From contig JAFADP010000095.1 in assembly GCA_023424785.1 (NCBI GenBank), positions 1 to 50,304 on the forward strand: a stretch of 50,304 nucleotides of DNA, given 5' to 3'. The stretch comes from Bacillota bacterium (GTDB taxonomy: Bacteria; Bacillota; Clostridia; Clostridiales; Clostridiaceae). The position numbers were made by a program, and so were the translations under genes. Every line of letters begins with the position of its first letter. Position 1 is the stretch's first letter. Under the pieces are notes generated by a model, which had not been told where the DNA came from, ran no database searches, and saw only the letters and a program-made list of their open reading frames with translations. Of this stretch, positions 7,139 to 15,222 are shown piece after piece.

Positions 7139-9784
7139 ATGAAAAAATATAGTACAAATGAATTAAGAGAAATGTATTTAAAGTTTTTTGAAAGTAAAGA
7201 TCATTTAAGATTACAAAGTTTTTCTCTTGTTCCTAAAAATGATAAGAGCTTACTTTTAATTAATGCAGGTATGGCACCATTAAAGCCTTATTTTACAGGA
7301 GTTCAAAAGCCACCAAGAAATAGAATAACAACTTGTCAAAAGTGTATTAGAACTGGTGATATTGAGAATGTAGGAAAAACATCAAGACATGGTACATTCT
7401 TTGAAATGCTTGGAAACTTCTCATTTGGAGACTATTTTAAAGAAGAAGTTATTCCATGGGCTTGGGAATTTGTTACTAAAGTATTAGAAATGCCAAAGGA
7501 TAGATTATATGTAACTATATATTTAGAAGATGATGAAGCATATGAAATATGGACTAGAAAAACTGATATAGATCCATCAAGAATATTTAGATTAGGAAAA
7601 GAAGATAACTTCTGGGAACATGGTGCAGGACCTTGTGGACCTTGTACAGAAATCCACTTTGATAGAGCAGAAGATCTACCACCAGTAAAAACAGCAGAAG
7701 AATTTGTAAAGGCTGGAGATGAAGATAGAGTAATTGAATTCTGGAACTTAGTATTTACTCAATTCGATGGTGATGGTAAAGGCAATTATGAAAAGTTAGC
7801 AAGTACTAATATAGATACAGGTATGGGTCTTGAAAGAATTGCAACAATAATGCAAGGTGTTAATAATATATTTGAAATAGATACAGTAAAAAATATATTA
7901 GGTAAAGTTTCTACTCTTTCAAACACTAAATATGAAGAAGATGCAACTAAAGATATATCTTTAAGAATAATTACAGATCATGTTAAGAGTGTAACTATGA
8001 TGATAGCTGATGGTGTAGGACCAAGTAATGAAGGTAGAGGGTATGTTTTAAGAAGACTACTTAGAAGAGCTGCAAGACACGGAAGATTACTTGGAATTAA
8101 GGGATTATTCCTTTCAGAAATAGTTGATTCTGTCATAGAAAACTATGGAGAAGCATATCCTGAATTAAAGGAAAAGGCTGAATATATTAAAAAGATGGTT
8201 TCATTAGAAGAAGAGAGATTTAATGAAACTATAGATACAGGAATGTCAATTCTTAAAGAATATATAGAAGAATTAGAAAAAGAAAATAAAACTGTATTAG
8301 ATGGTGAAAAAGCATTTAAACTTTATGATACATATGGTTTCCCTTATGAATTAACAGAAGAAATATGTGAAGAGAAGGGATTAACTGTAGATAGAAAATC
8401 TTTTGATGAAAATATGGAAATACAAAGAGTAACTGCTAGAAATGCTAGAGGAGAGTATTCATATATGGGAAGTGAAGAAGTTCCTATAAATAAAATAGAT
8501 TCAGATATAAATACTGAGTTTATTGGATATACTACATTAAAGGAAGATGTTTCTGTTCTAGTATTAGCTAATGATGAAGAATTTAGAAGTGAATTAAGTG
8601 CTGGAGAAACAGGATATATAGTTACAGATAAAACTCCTTTCTATGCTGAAATGGGTGGTCAAGTTGGAGACCAAGGTGAAGCAACTTCTGAAGGTTTTAA
8701 AGCAGTAATATTTAATACTAAGAAAAATGTTGGAGGAAAGACTATACACTATGTTAAAGTAACTGAAGGTGTAGTTAAGAATGGAGATAGAATCACATTA
8801 GAAGTTAATAAATTAAGAAGAAATAATATTTGCAAGAACCATACAGCAACACATATGTTACATGAAGCATTAAAAGAAGTAGTAGGAGATCATATACACC
8901 AAGCAGGTTCATATGTTGATGATGAAAGATTAAGATTTGACTTTAGTCATTTCCAAGCATTAACTAAAGAAGAAATAGAAAAAGTTGAAGCTTTAGTTAA
9001 TGAAAAAATAATGGAAGTTTACAATGTTCAAACTGATTTAATGACTCTTGATGAAGCTAAAGAAAGTGGTGCAATGGCATTATTTGATGATAAGTATGGT
9101 GATAAGGTAAGAGTTGTTAGTGTTGGAGAATTCTCTAAGGAATTATGTGGTGGTACTCATGTAAAGAATTCAGGAGAAATAGGATTATTTAAAATAATAA
9201 ATGAATCAGGGGTTGCAGCTGGTACAAGAAGAATAGAAGCTTTAACAGGGTTCGGTGCAATTAAATATGTAGAAGAAAAACAAAGACTTTTAAAAGAAGC
9301 TTGCGCTGCATTAAAGTGTAATGAAAAAGATGTTTTATCAAGAATAGCAAGTCAAGGTACTGAATTAAAAGAAAGAGAAAAAGAAATAGCAGAACTTAAG
9401 AGTAAGTTAACAAATGGAATTGAAGATGAAATCTTAAAAGAAGTGAGAGAAATTAATGGAGTTAATGTTGTATCATATGCAGTTGATGGTATAGACGGAA
9501 ACTCATTAAGAGATTTAGCTGATAAGATAAGAGATAAAATGCAAAGCGGCGTTGTAGTACTAGTAAGTGGATTAGAAGGAAAAGTTAATTTAGTAGCTAT
9601 GGCAACTAAAGATACATTAACAAAAGGTATTCATTGTGGAAAAATAATAAAAGAAGTTGCTACTGTAGTTGGCGGTGGCGGAGGTGGAAGACCAGATATG
9701 GCTCAAGCTGGTGGTAAGAAACCTGAAAACATATCACAAGCAATTGAAAAAGCTTACGACGTAGTCGAAAATTTAGTTAAATAG
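7139..9784 (+). CDS. alaS: Alanyl-tRNA synthetase
   Basis: Charges tRNA-Ala, class II synthetase, 881 aa (full length). The catalytic domain occupies roughly residues 1-450 with motif 2 around TSRHGTFFEMLGNFSFGDYF. The editing domain has the zinc-binding signature H568-x3-H572 (NHTATH) and C670-x3-H674 (CGGTH). The C-terminal C-Ala/DHHA1 region contains the glycine-rich VVGGGGGGRPDMAQAGGK. Start ATG 7139 follows GGAGGG. Expression is governed by the T-box immediately upstream. No key residue is missing. Confidence 0.99.
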   Translation: MKKYSTNELREMYLKFFESKDHLRLQSFSLVPKNDKSLLLINAGMAPLKPYFTGVQKPPRNRITTCQKCIRTGDIENVGKTSRHGTFFEMLGNFSFGDYFKEEVIPWAWEFVTKVLEMPKDRLYVTIYLEDDEAYEIWTRKTDIDPSRIFRLGKEDNFWEHGAGPCGPCTEIHFDRAEDLPPVKTAEEFVKAGDEDRVIEFWNLVFTQFDGDGKGNYEKLASTNIDTGMGLERIATIMQGVNNIFEIDTVKNILGKVSTLSNTKYEEDATKDISLRIITDHVKSVTMMIADGVGPSNEGRGYVLRRLLRRAARHGRLLGIKGLFLSEIVDSVIENYGEAYPELKEKAEYIKKMVSLEEERFNETIDTGMSILKEYIEELEKENKTVLDGEKAFKLYDTYGFPYELTEEICEEKGLTVDRKSFDENMEIQRVTARNARGEYSYMGSEEVPINKIDSDINTEFIGYTTLKEDVSVLVLANDEEFRSELSAGETGYIVTDKTPFYAEMGGQVGDQGEATSEGFKAVIFNTKKNVGGKTIHYVKVTEGVVKNGDRITLEVNKLRRNNICKNHTATHMLHEALKEVVGDHIHQAGSYVDDERLRFDFSHFQALTKEEIEKVEALVNEKIMEVYNVQTDLMTLDEAKESGAMALFDDKYGDKVRVVSVGEFSKELCGGTHVKNSGEIGLFKIINESGVAAGTRRIEALTGFGAIKYVEEKQRLLKEACAALKCNEKDVLSRIASQGTELKEREKEIAELKSKLTNGIEDEILKEVREINGVNVVSYAVDGIDGNSLRDLADKIRDKMQSGVVVLVSGLEGKVNLVAMATKDTLTKGIHCGKIIKEVATVVGGGGGGRPDMAQAGGKKPENISQAIEKAYDVVENLVK

Positions 9785-9850
9785 TATACAAAAAGAATAT
9801 TTTGGGTTATACTTAAGATAATAGTAAATATTCCTTAACAATTTAGGTAA

Positions 9851-9875
9851 GGGGGTGAGCTGCTAGTAAGCAGCA
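9851..9875 (+). promoter_or_regulatory. Structured SD-to-start spacer of ireB
   Basis: The SD GGGGGTG (9851-9857) is separated from the start by a small hairpin GCTGC-TAGTAA-GCAGC (9859-9874). If that hairpin forms, the SD lies an effective 8 nt from ATG 9882; unfolded, the gap is 24 nt. The initiation region appears to depend on this fold. Confidence 0.55.
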
Positions 9876-9881
9876 TTGAGT

Positions 9882-10139
9882 ATGAGTGAAAATTTAGAAT
9901 ATACAATGCAATTTGACGTTGAAAAGAATAGAAAAGAATTAACTAAAACTATATTAACAGAAGTTTATGATTCTTTACAAAAAAAGGGCTACAATCCTGT
10001 TAACCAACTAGTAGGATACCTAATGTCAGGTGACCCTACTTACATTACAAACTATAACGGAGCAAGAGCTCTAGTAAGAAAACTTGAAAGAGATGAAATT
10101 CTTGAAGAAGTGATAAAATCTTATTTAGAGATAAAATAA
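9882..10139 (+). CDS. ireB: IreB family regulatory phosphoprotein (UPF0297/DUF965)
   Basis: A small conserved protein of the Firmicutes. In Enterococcus faecalis, IreB is a target of the PASTA kinase IreK and a negative regulator of intrinsic cephalosporin resistance; the phosphorylated threonines lie near the N-terminus, and a Thr is present here in NLEYTMQFD. The conserved core GYNPVNQLVGYLMSGDPTYITNYNGARALVRKLERDEI is intact. I prefer ATG 9882 (85 aa); TTG 9876 is a possible alternative two codons earlier. The gene lies in the family's standard place, between alaS and ruvX. A terminator hairpin begins right after the stop. Confidence 0.92.
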   Translation: MSENLEYTMQFDVEKNRKELTKTILTEVYDSLQKKGYNPVNQLVGYLMSGDPTYITNYNGARALVRKLERDEILEEVIKSYLEIK

Positions 10140-10140
10140 A

Positions 10141-10168
10141 AAGATGCCCGTTTAAGGGCATCTTTTTA
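10141..10168 (+). terminator. Intrinsic terminator after ireB
   Basis: AAGATGCCC (10141-10149) pairs perfectly with GGGCATCTT (10156-10164) across a six-base loop, then T5. It begins one base after the ireB stop. No convincing promoter is seen between it and ruvX, so partial read-through is likely. Confidence 0.88.
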
Positions 10169-10195
10169 TATATGTATTAAAAATAGGAGAAGAAT

Positions 10196-10621
10196 ATGCG
10201 AATATTAGGTTTAGATATAGGTCAAAAAACTATTGGATTAGCAATTTCAGATCCATTAGGTTTAACAGCTCAAGGTATAAAGACAATTTATAGAAAAAAT
10301 AAAAAAAGTGATATAGAAGAGTTGAAAAAGGTATGTAAAGAATACGAAGTGGAAACACTAGTAGTAGGATTACCTAAGAATATGGATAATAGTATTGGCT
10401 TTGCTGGGCAAAAGATACAGGAATTTTCTAGTCTTATTGAAGAAGAACTAGGATTAAAAATAGAGTTTTGGGATGAAAGATTAACAACAGTTGCAGCTCA
10501 TAAGGCTATGCTAGAAGCTGACTTATCTAGAGGAAAGAGGAAAAAAATAGTTGATAAAGTTGCAGCAACATATATTTTACAAGGATATTTAGACAGAATA
10601 TATAATAAAAAGCTTTATTAA
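10196..10621 (+). CDS. ruvX: RuvX/YqgF family pre-16S rRNA nuclease
   Basis: An RNase H-fold protein of 141 aa, originally annotated as a putative Holliday junction resolvase and in E. coli implicated in 16S rRNA 5'-end maturation. The first catalytic acidic residue is in MRILGLDIGQKTIGLA. The conserved VVGLPKNMDNS and WDERLTTVAA motifs and the late Asp of IVDKVAATYILQGYLD are also present. Start ATG 10196 follows TAGGAGAAGAAT. It lies in the conserved alaS-ireB-ruvX-DUF1292 order. Confidence 0.93.
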   Translation: MRILGLDIGQKTIGLAISDPLGLTAQGIKTIYRKNKKSDIEELKKVCKEYEVETLVVGLPKNMDNSIGFAGQKIQEFSSLIEEELGLKIEFWDERLTTVAAHKAMLEADLSRGKRKKIVDKVAATYILQGYLDRIYNKKLY

Positions 10622-10666
10622 CATGAAATATATTTAGTTATTGAAACAAACATAAGGAGAGATATT

Positions 10667-10930
10667 ATGGCAAAAGAATTAGATTATATTTATTTATATG
10701 ATGAAGATGGAAATGAAGAAAAAATGAAGGTTGTAACTTATTTCAAGATTGAAGATACAAATCAAGAATATATAGTTGTAACTCCAGCAGGAATAGAAAC
10801 AGAAGAAGCATATGTTTTAAAGTGTATCATTGATGAAGATGGAGAAGAAACATATGTAACTATTGAAGATGAAGCAGAATTTGATATTGTTTCTGAAGCT
10901 TATGAATTACTTATGGATGAAGAAATATAA
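10667..10930 (+). CDS. DUF1292 protein (UPF0473, YrzB-like)
   Basis: A very acidic 87-aa protein with the family core EDTNQEYIVVTPAGIETEEAYVLK. No catalytic motif, membrane segment or signal peptide is visible. The function is unknown, but the family consistently travels with ireB and ruvX as here. A strong SD (AAGGAG) precedes ATG 10667. Confidence 0.9.
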   Translation: MAKELDYIYLYDEDGNEEKMKVVTYFKIEDTNQEYIVVTPAGIETEEAYVLKCIIDEDGEETYVTIEDEAEFDIVSEAYELLMDEEI

Positions 10931-10966
10931 GCAAATATTTTAGATTCAAGGCAAAAGGTGTATGAT

Positions 10967-11431
10967 ATGAAGAGAGATGCTATTATAGATTATACAGTTC
11001 TTAAAGAAGACTTGAAAAAGAAAGGTTATAAATTAACTCCTCAAAGAAGAGCTATTGTTGATACAATAGTAGATAATGAAGGAAAACATTTAACAGCAGA
11101 AGAAATCTATGATGAGGTTAAAAAGAATTGTCCAGAGATAGGTCTTGCAACCGTATATAGAACGATTCTATTATTAGAGGAGATTGGTGTAGTAAGTAAA
11201 TTACACTTAAATGATGGATGTAGTAGATATGAACTTGTTCATAGTGATGAAACTCATAGACATCATCATTTAATTTGTAATATTTGTAATGATGTCATTG
11301 AAGTTCAGGATGATTTATTAGAAGATATAGAAGAAAGTATTGAAAAAGAGTATAAATTCAAGATATTAGATCATGCACTAAAATTTTATGGCATATGTAA
11401 AAAGTGTCAAAAGGAACAAGAAGATAAATAA
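10967..11431 (+). CDS. fur: Fur family metal-dependent repressor
   Basis: A 154-aa Fur-fold regulator with an N-terminal winged helix (KLTPQRRAIVDTI...GLATVYRTILLLEEIGVV) and a metal-binding dimerisation domain rich in histidine (THRHHHLICNIC). Two CxxC pairs (CNIC, CKKC) give the structural zinc site. The HHH cluster and the YKFKILDHALKFYG region resemble iron-sensing Fur more than PerR or Zur; this is inferred. I start at ATG 10967, with AAAAGGTG spaced 6 bases before; GTG 10958 overlaps that SD. From memory the C. acetobutylicum counterpart in this position is its Fur. Iron control would fit with the Fe-S operon upstream. Confidence 0.88.
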   Translation: MKRDAIIDYTVLKEDLKKKGYKLTPQRRAIVDTIVDNEGKHLTAEEIYDEVKKNCPEIGLATVYRTILLLEEIGVVSKLHLNDGCSRYELVHSDETHRHHHLICNICNDVIEVQDDLLEDIEESIEKEYKFKILDHALKFYGICKKCQKEQEDK

Positions 11432-11443
11432 GAAAATGAATAA

Positions 11444-11482
11444 AAGTAATTCTTTAATAAGAAAGAAGACTTTATTTATATA
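11444..11482 (+). terminator. Probable weak terminator after fur
   Basis: AAAGT-aa-TTCTTT (11444-11456) pairs with AAAGAA-g-ACTTT (11463-11474) around a six-base loop, followed by the T-rich ATTTATATATAT. The internal mismatch and mixed tail make it a weak terminator, so read-through into rnj is possible. Confidence 0.5.
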
Positions 11483-11509
11483 TATTAAAAATCAATAAGG
11501 AGGGGACTT

Positions 11510-13177
11510 ATGAAGACAGAGAGAGCTAAGGTTAAAATTGTACCTCTTGGTGGATTAAATGAAATTGGTAAGAATATGACTGCAATAGAATATAAAGATG
11601 ATATAATTGTAATAGATTGTGGTTTAAGCTTTCCAGACGAAGATATGTTTGGAATAGATGTAGTAATAAATGATATTTCATATTTGCTAAAAAATTCTGA
11701 TAAAGTAAGAGGTATATTTTTAACTCACGGTCATGAGGATCATATAGGAGCATTGCCATATGTTTTAAAACAATTAAATGTTCCTGTTTATGGTACAAAG
11801 CTAACTCTTGGTATAGTTGAAACGAAATTAAAAGAACACGGATTATTGTCATCAACAACATTAATAAAGGTAAAACCAAGAGATATAGTTAAACTTAATA
11901 CTGTTTCAGTAGAGTTTATAAAAACAAATCATTCTATTGCAGATTCAGTTGCAATAGCAATACACACACCATTGGGGGTAGTGCTACATACAGGAGATTT
12001 TAAAGTAGATTATACTCCAATTGATGGAGAATTAATGGATTTTGCAAGATTTGCGGAACTAGGAAGAAAGGGTGTTTTAGTATTACTTGCAGATTCAACT
12101 AATGTTGAAAGACCAGGATATACTATGTCTGAAAGAATAGTAGGTGAAAGTTTTGCAAGACTATTTGGTAAAGCTGATGGAAGAATAATAGTTGCTACAT
12201 TTGCGTCTAATATTCATAGAATTCAACAAATTGTATCAGCAGCAGAACATTATGGAAGAAAGGTTGCTGTATCAGGAAGAAGTATGGAAAATATAGTTCA
12301 AGTTGCAATGGAACTTGGATATTTAGAAATGCAAGAAGGAACTTTAATATCTATAGATCAGATATCAAAGTATAATAATAATGAAATTGTACTAATAACA
12401 ACAGGTAGCCAAGGAGAACCAATGTCTGCTTTAGCTAGAATGGCAGCTTGTGAACATAGAAAGATAAATATAGTTGAAGGAGATACTGTTATTATTTCAG
12501 CTTCACCTATACCAGGAAATGAAAAACTTGTTTCAAAGGTTATAAATCAACTATTTAAGAAGGGTGCACAAGTTATATATGAGTCTTTAGAAAAGGTTCA
12601 TGTATCAGGTCATGCTTGTCAAGAAGAATTAAAGTTAATGCAAGCATTAGTTAAACCTAAATTCTTTATACCAGTTCATGGTGAATACCGTCACTTAAAA
12701 CAACATGCAGAGTTAGCTTGCCAAGTTGGTTTATCACCAAAGAATTTTTTAATTGCAGAAAATGGAGATGTAATAGAAGTAACTAGAAATTACATTAAAA
12801 AGAGTGGAACTGTAGCATCAGGTCAAGTATTTGTAGATGGATTAGGTGTTGGAGATGTTGGACACATAGTTCTTAGAGATAGAAAACATCTTTCTCAAGA
12901 TGGTATTTTAACTGTAGTTGTAACTATAGAGCGAGAAAGTGGAAAGGTAATTGCAGGACCAGATATTATATCAAGAGGTTTTGTATATGTAAGAGAATCA
13001 GAAGGTTTAATGGATGAGGCTAGAGAGTTAGTCAAAGATATATTAGATAGATGTGAACAAAATAAAATAACAGATTGGTCTACATTAAAGTCTAATATGA
13101 GAGATGGTTTAAGAGAATTCTTATATGAAAAGACAAAGAGAAAACCAATGATATTACCAATAATAATGGAAATATAA
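11510..13177 (+). CDS. rnj: Ribonuclease J
   Basis: A metallo-beta-lactamase/beta-CASP nuclease combining 5'-3' exonuclease and endonuclease activity, central to mRNA turnover and rRNA maturation in Firmicutes. The zinc motif HGHEDH is at residues 73-78, followed by other MBL ligands in TGDFKVDYTPID, beta-CASP motifs (ATFASNIHR, TTGSQGEP, GHACQEELKLM, PVHGEYRHL) and the C-terminal domain (RDGLREFLYEKTKRKPMILPIIMEI). Length (555 aa) is normal. The SD AAGGAGGGG precedes ATG 11510. Confidence 0.97.
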   Translation: MKTERAKVKIVPLGGLNEIGKNMTAIEYKDDIIVIDCGLSFPDEDMFGIDVVINDISYLLKNSDKVRGIFLTHGHEDHIGALPYVLKQLNVPVYGTKLTLGIVETKLKEHGLLSSTTLIKVKPRDIVKLNTVSVEFIKTNHSIADSVAIAIHTPLGVVLHTGDFKVDYTPIDGELMDFARFAELGRKGVLVLLADSTNVERPGYTMSERIVGESFARLFGKADGRIIVATFASNIHRIQQIVSAAEHYGRKVAVSGRSMENIVQVAMELGYLEMQEGTLISIDQISKYNNNEIVLITTGSQGEPMSALARMAACEHRKINIVEGDTVIISASPIPGNEKLVSKVINQLFKKGAQVIYESLEKVHVSGHACQEELKLMQALVKPKFFIPVHGEYRHLKQHAELACQVGLSPKNFLIAENGDVIEVTRNYIKKSGTVASGQVFVDGLGVGDVGHIVLRDRKHLSQDGILTVVVTIERESGKVIAGPDIISRGFVYVRESEGLMDEARELVKDILDRCEQNKITDWSTLKSNMRDGLREFLYEKTKRKPMILPIIMEI

Positions 13178-13182
13178 ATATA

Positions 13183-13211
13183 TTGACATTCTTAATTAAA
13201 AAGTATATTAT
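13183..13211 (+). promoter_or_regulatory. Sigma-A promoter of typA
   Basis: TTGACA (13183-13188), 17-bp spacer, TATTAT (13206-13211). It lies just after the rnj stop and implies a start near 13218, immediately 5' of a 12-bp hairpin. Confidence 0.82.
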
Positions 13212-13222
13212 AAGAAAGATGA

Positions 13223-13256
13223 AAAATTGGGTACTTTTGTATCCAATTTTATTTTG
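13223..13256 (+). terminator. Leader hairpin between rnj and typA (terminator or attenuator)
   Basis: A 12-bp stem (13223-13234 with 13239-13250, one G-U pair) with a TTTT tetraloop, followed by ATTTTGG. It would be the very 5' end of the typA transcript and also the last structure on an rnj read-through transcript. It could therefore terminate rnj, attenuate typA, or protect the typA 5' end. Confidence 0.6.
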
Positions 13257-13312
13257 GAGAAAAAGATTTATAGGTTTACATAGTTTTAAATAATAATTTG
13301 GAGGCAAAAAAG

Positions 13313-15139
13313 ATGGAATTAATAAAAAGGGAAGATATTAGAAACATAGCTATAATAGCCCACGTTGACCATGGAAAGACTACATTAGTTGATGCTCTTC
13401 TTAAGCAAAGTCATGTTTTTAGATCAAATGAAAAAGTAGAAGAAAGAGTTATGGACTCTAATGATTTAGAAAAGGAAAGAGGAATAACTATACTTTCTAA
13501 GAATACAGCTGTAATGCACAATGGAGTTAAAATTAATATAGTAGATACTCCAGGACATGCTGACTTTGGTGGAGAAGTTGAACGTGTACTTAAGATGGTT
13601 GATTCAGTTTTACTAGTAGTTGACTCTTATGAAGGTCCTATGCCACAAACAAAATTCGTTTTAAAGAAAGCTTTAGAGCTAGGATTAAAGCCAATAGTTG
13701 TAATAAATAAAATAGATAAGCCAGATGCAAGAGCAGAAGAAGTTATAGATGAAGTATTTGACCTATTCTTAGAATTAGGTGCTGATGATGAACAATTAGA
13801 TTTCCCAATAATATATGCATCAGCAAGAGCTGGATATGCTAGATATAATGTTGAAGATACAAATGAGGATATGCAACCTTTATTTGAAACAATAGTTAAG
13901 CATGTTAAGTGTCCAGAAGGATATGTAGATGAGCCATTCCAAATGCTAGTAACAACTCTAGACTCAAATGCTTTCGTAGGAAAAATAGCAATAGGGAAGA
14001 TTCATAGAGGAACAGTTAAGAAAAACCAAAGTGTTACATTAGTAAGTATGGATGGTTCTACTAAGAATTATAAGGTAACCAATCTATTTACATATAATGG
14101 ATTAAAGAGAGAAGAAACAGCAGAAGCTTCAATGGGTGATATAATAGCATTAAGCGGAGTTTTAGATGCTAATATCGGAGAAACTATAGCTGATTCTCAA
14201 TGTCCAGAAGCTCTTCCATTTGTTCATATTGATGAACCAACATTAAGTATGAACTTTATGGTAAATAATTCACCATTTGCAGGTCAAGATGGAGAATTTA
14301 TAACATCAAGACATTTAAGAGATAGATTAATGAAAGAGTTAGAAACAAATGTTTCATTAAGAGTAAGAGAAATAACACCAGAATGTTTTGAAGTATCAGG
14401 AAGAGGGGAACTTCATTTATCAATTCTTATTGAGACAATGAGAAGAGAAGGATATGAGCTTCAAGTTTCTAAGGCAAATGTTATTTTTAAAGAAGAAAAT
14501 GGTAAGAAGCTAGAACCAATGGAATACTTAACAATAGACGTTCCAGAAGAATTTATGGGACCTGTTATGGAAAAGCTTGGACCAAGAAAGGGAGAAATGG
14601 TAAACATGACTTCTGCTGTTAATGGTTATACAAGACTTGAATTTATTATTCCAGCTAGAGGTCTTATAGGATTTAGAAATGAGTTCATGACTGATACAAA
14701 AGGTAATGGAATAATGAATCACGTATTTGATAGCTATGGACCATATAAGGGTGAAATCCCTACTAGAAGTAGAGGATCAATAGTTTCATTTGAAACTGGA
14801 GAAGCAGTAGCATACGGATTATTTAATGCACAAGAAAGAGGACAATTATTTATAGGAGCAGGTACTCCTGTATATCAAGGAATGATAGTTGGTGTATGTG
14901 GTAGAGCTGATGATATAGATATAAATGTATGTAAGGGTAAAAAGCTTACAAATACTAGAGCATCAGGATCAGATGATGCTGTTAAATTAGTACCACCTGT
15001 AGTAATGACTCTTGAAAATTCATTAGAATTTATTAATAATGATGAGCTTGTAGAAGTTACACCATTAAATATAAGAATGAGAAAGACTATATTAGATAGC
15101 GCTGAAAGAAAGAGAGCTATAAGCAGAAGTAAAAAGTAA
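13313..15139 (+). CDS. typA: Translational GTPase TypA/BipA
   Basis: A ribosome-associated GTPase of the EF-G family involved in ribosome assembly and stress or cold adaptation. G1 AHVDHGKTT, G2 RGITI, G3 DTPGHADFGGE and G4 NKIDKPDA are all present, followed by EF-Tu domain II-like and EF-G III/V-like domains and the TypA-specific C-terminal domain (AYGLFNAQERGQLFIGAGTPVYQGMIVG). I start at ATG 13313 (608 aa), 8 bases after GGAGG; the TTG at 13298 overlaps that SD. Confidence 0.97.
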   Translation: MELIKREDIRNIAIIAHVDHGKTTLVDALLKQSHVFRSNEKVEERVMDSNDLEKERGITILSKNTAVMHNGVKINIVDTPGHADFGGEVERVLKMVDSVLLVVDSYEGPMPQTKFVLKKALELGLKPIVVINKIDKPDARAEEVIDEVFDLFLELGADDEQLDFPIIYASARAGYARYNVEDTNEDMQPLFETIVKHVKCPEGYVDEPFQMLVTTLDSNAFVGKIAIGKIHRGTVKKNQSVTLVSMDGSTKNYKVTNLFTYNGLKREETAEASMGDIIALSGVLDANIGETIADSQCPEALPFVHIDEPTLSMNFMVNNSPFAGQDGEFITSRHLRDRLMKELETNVSLRVREITPECFEVSGRGELHLSILIETMRREGYELQVSKANVIFKEENGKKLEPMEYLTIDVPEEFMGPVMEKLGPRKGEMVNMTSAVNGYTRLEFIIPARGLIGFRNEFMTDTKGNGIMNHVFDSYGPYKGEIPTRSRGSIVSFETGEAVAYGLFNAQERGQLFIGAGTPVYQGMIVGVCGRADDIDINVCKGKKLTNTRASGSDDAVKLVPPVVMTLENSLEFINNDELVEVTPLNIRMRKTILDSAERKRAISRSKK

Positions 15140-15143
15140 TCTT

Positions 15144-15171
15144 TTGAAATATTAAAACTTTATATTATAAT
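15144..15171 (+). promoter_or_regulatory. Sigma-A promoter of the mltG operon
   Basis: TTGAAA (15144-15149), 16-bp spacer, TATAAT (15166-15171). The expected start (about 15178) falls within the left arm of the hairpin at 15174-15201. Confidence 0.72.
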
Positions 15172-15173
15172 AG

Positions 15174-15210
15174 AAGTAAATAGTCATTTGGCTATTTACT
15201 TTTATTATAT
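15174..15210 (+). terminator. Hairpin with T-rich tail in front of mltG
   Basis: AAGTAAATAG (15174-15183) pairs with CTATTTACTT (15192-15201) across 8 bases, followed by TTATTATATAT. As a terminator it would end typA transcripts. The mltG promoter lies upstream of it, so it may also attenuate mltG. Confidence 0.6.
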
Positions 15211-15222
15211 ATGGAGGACTTT

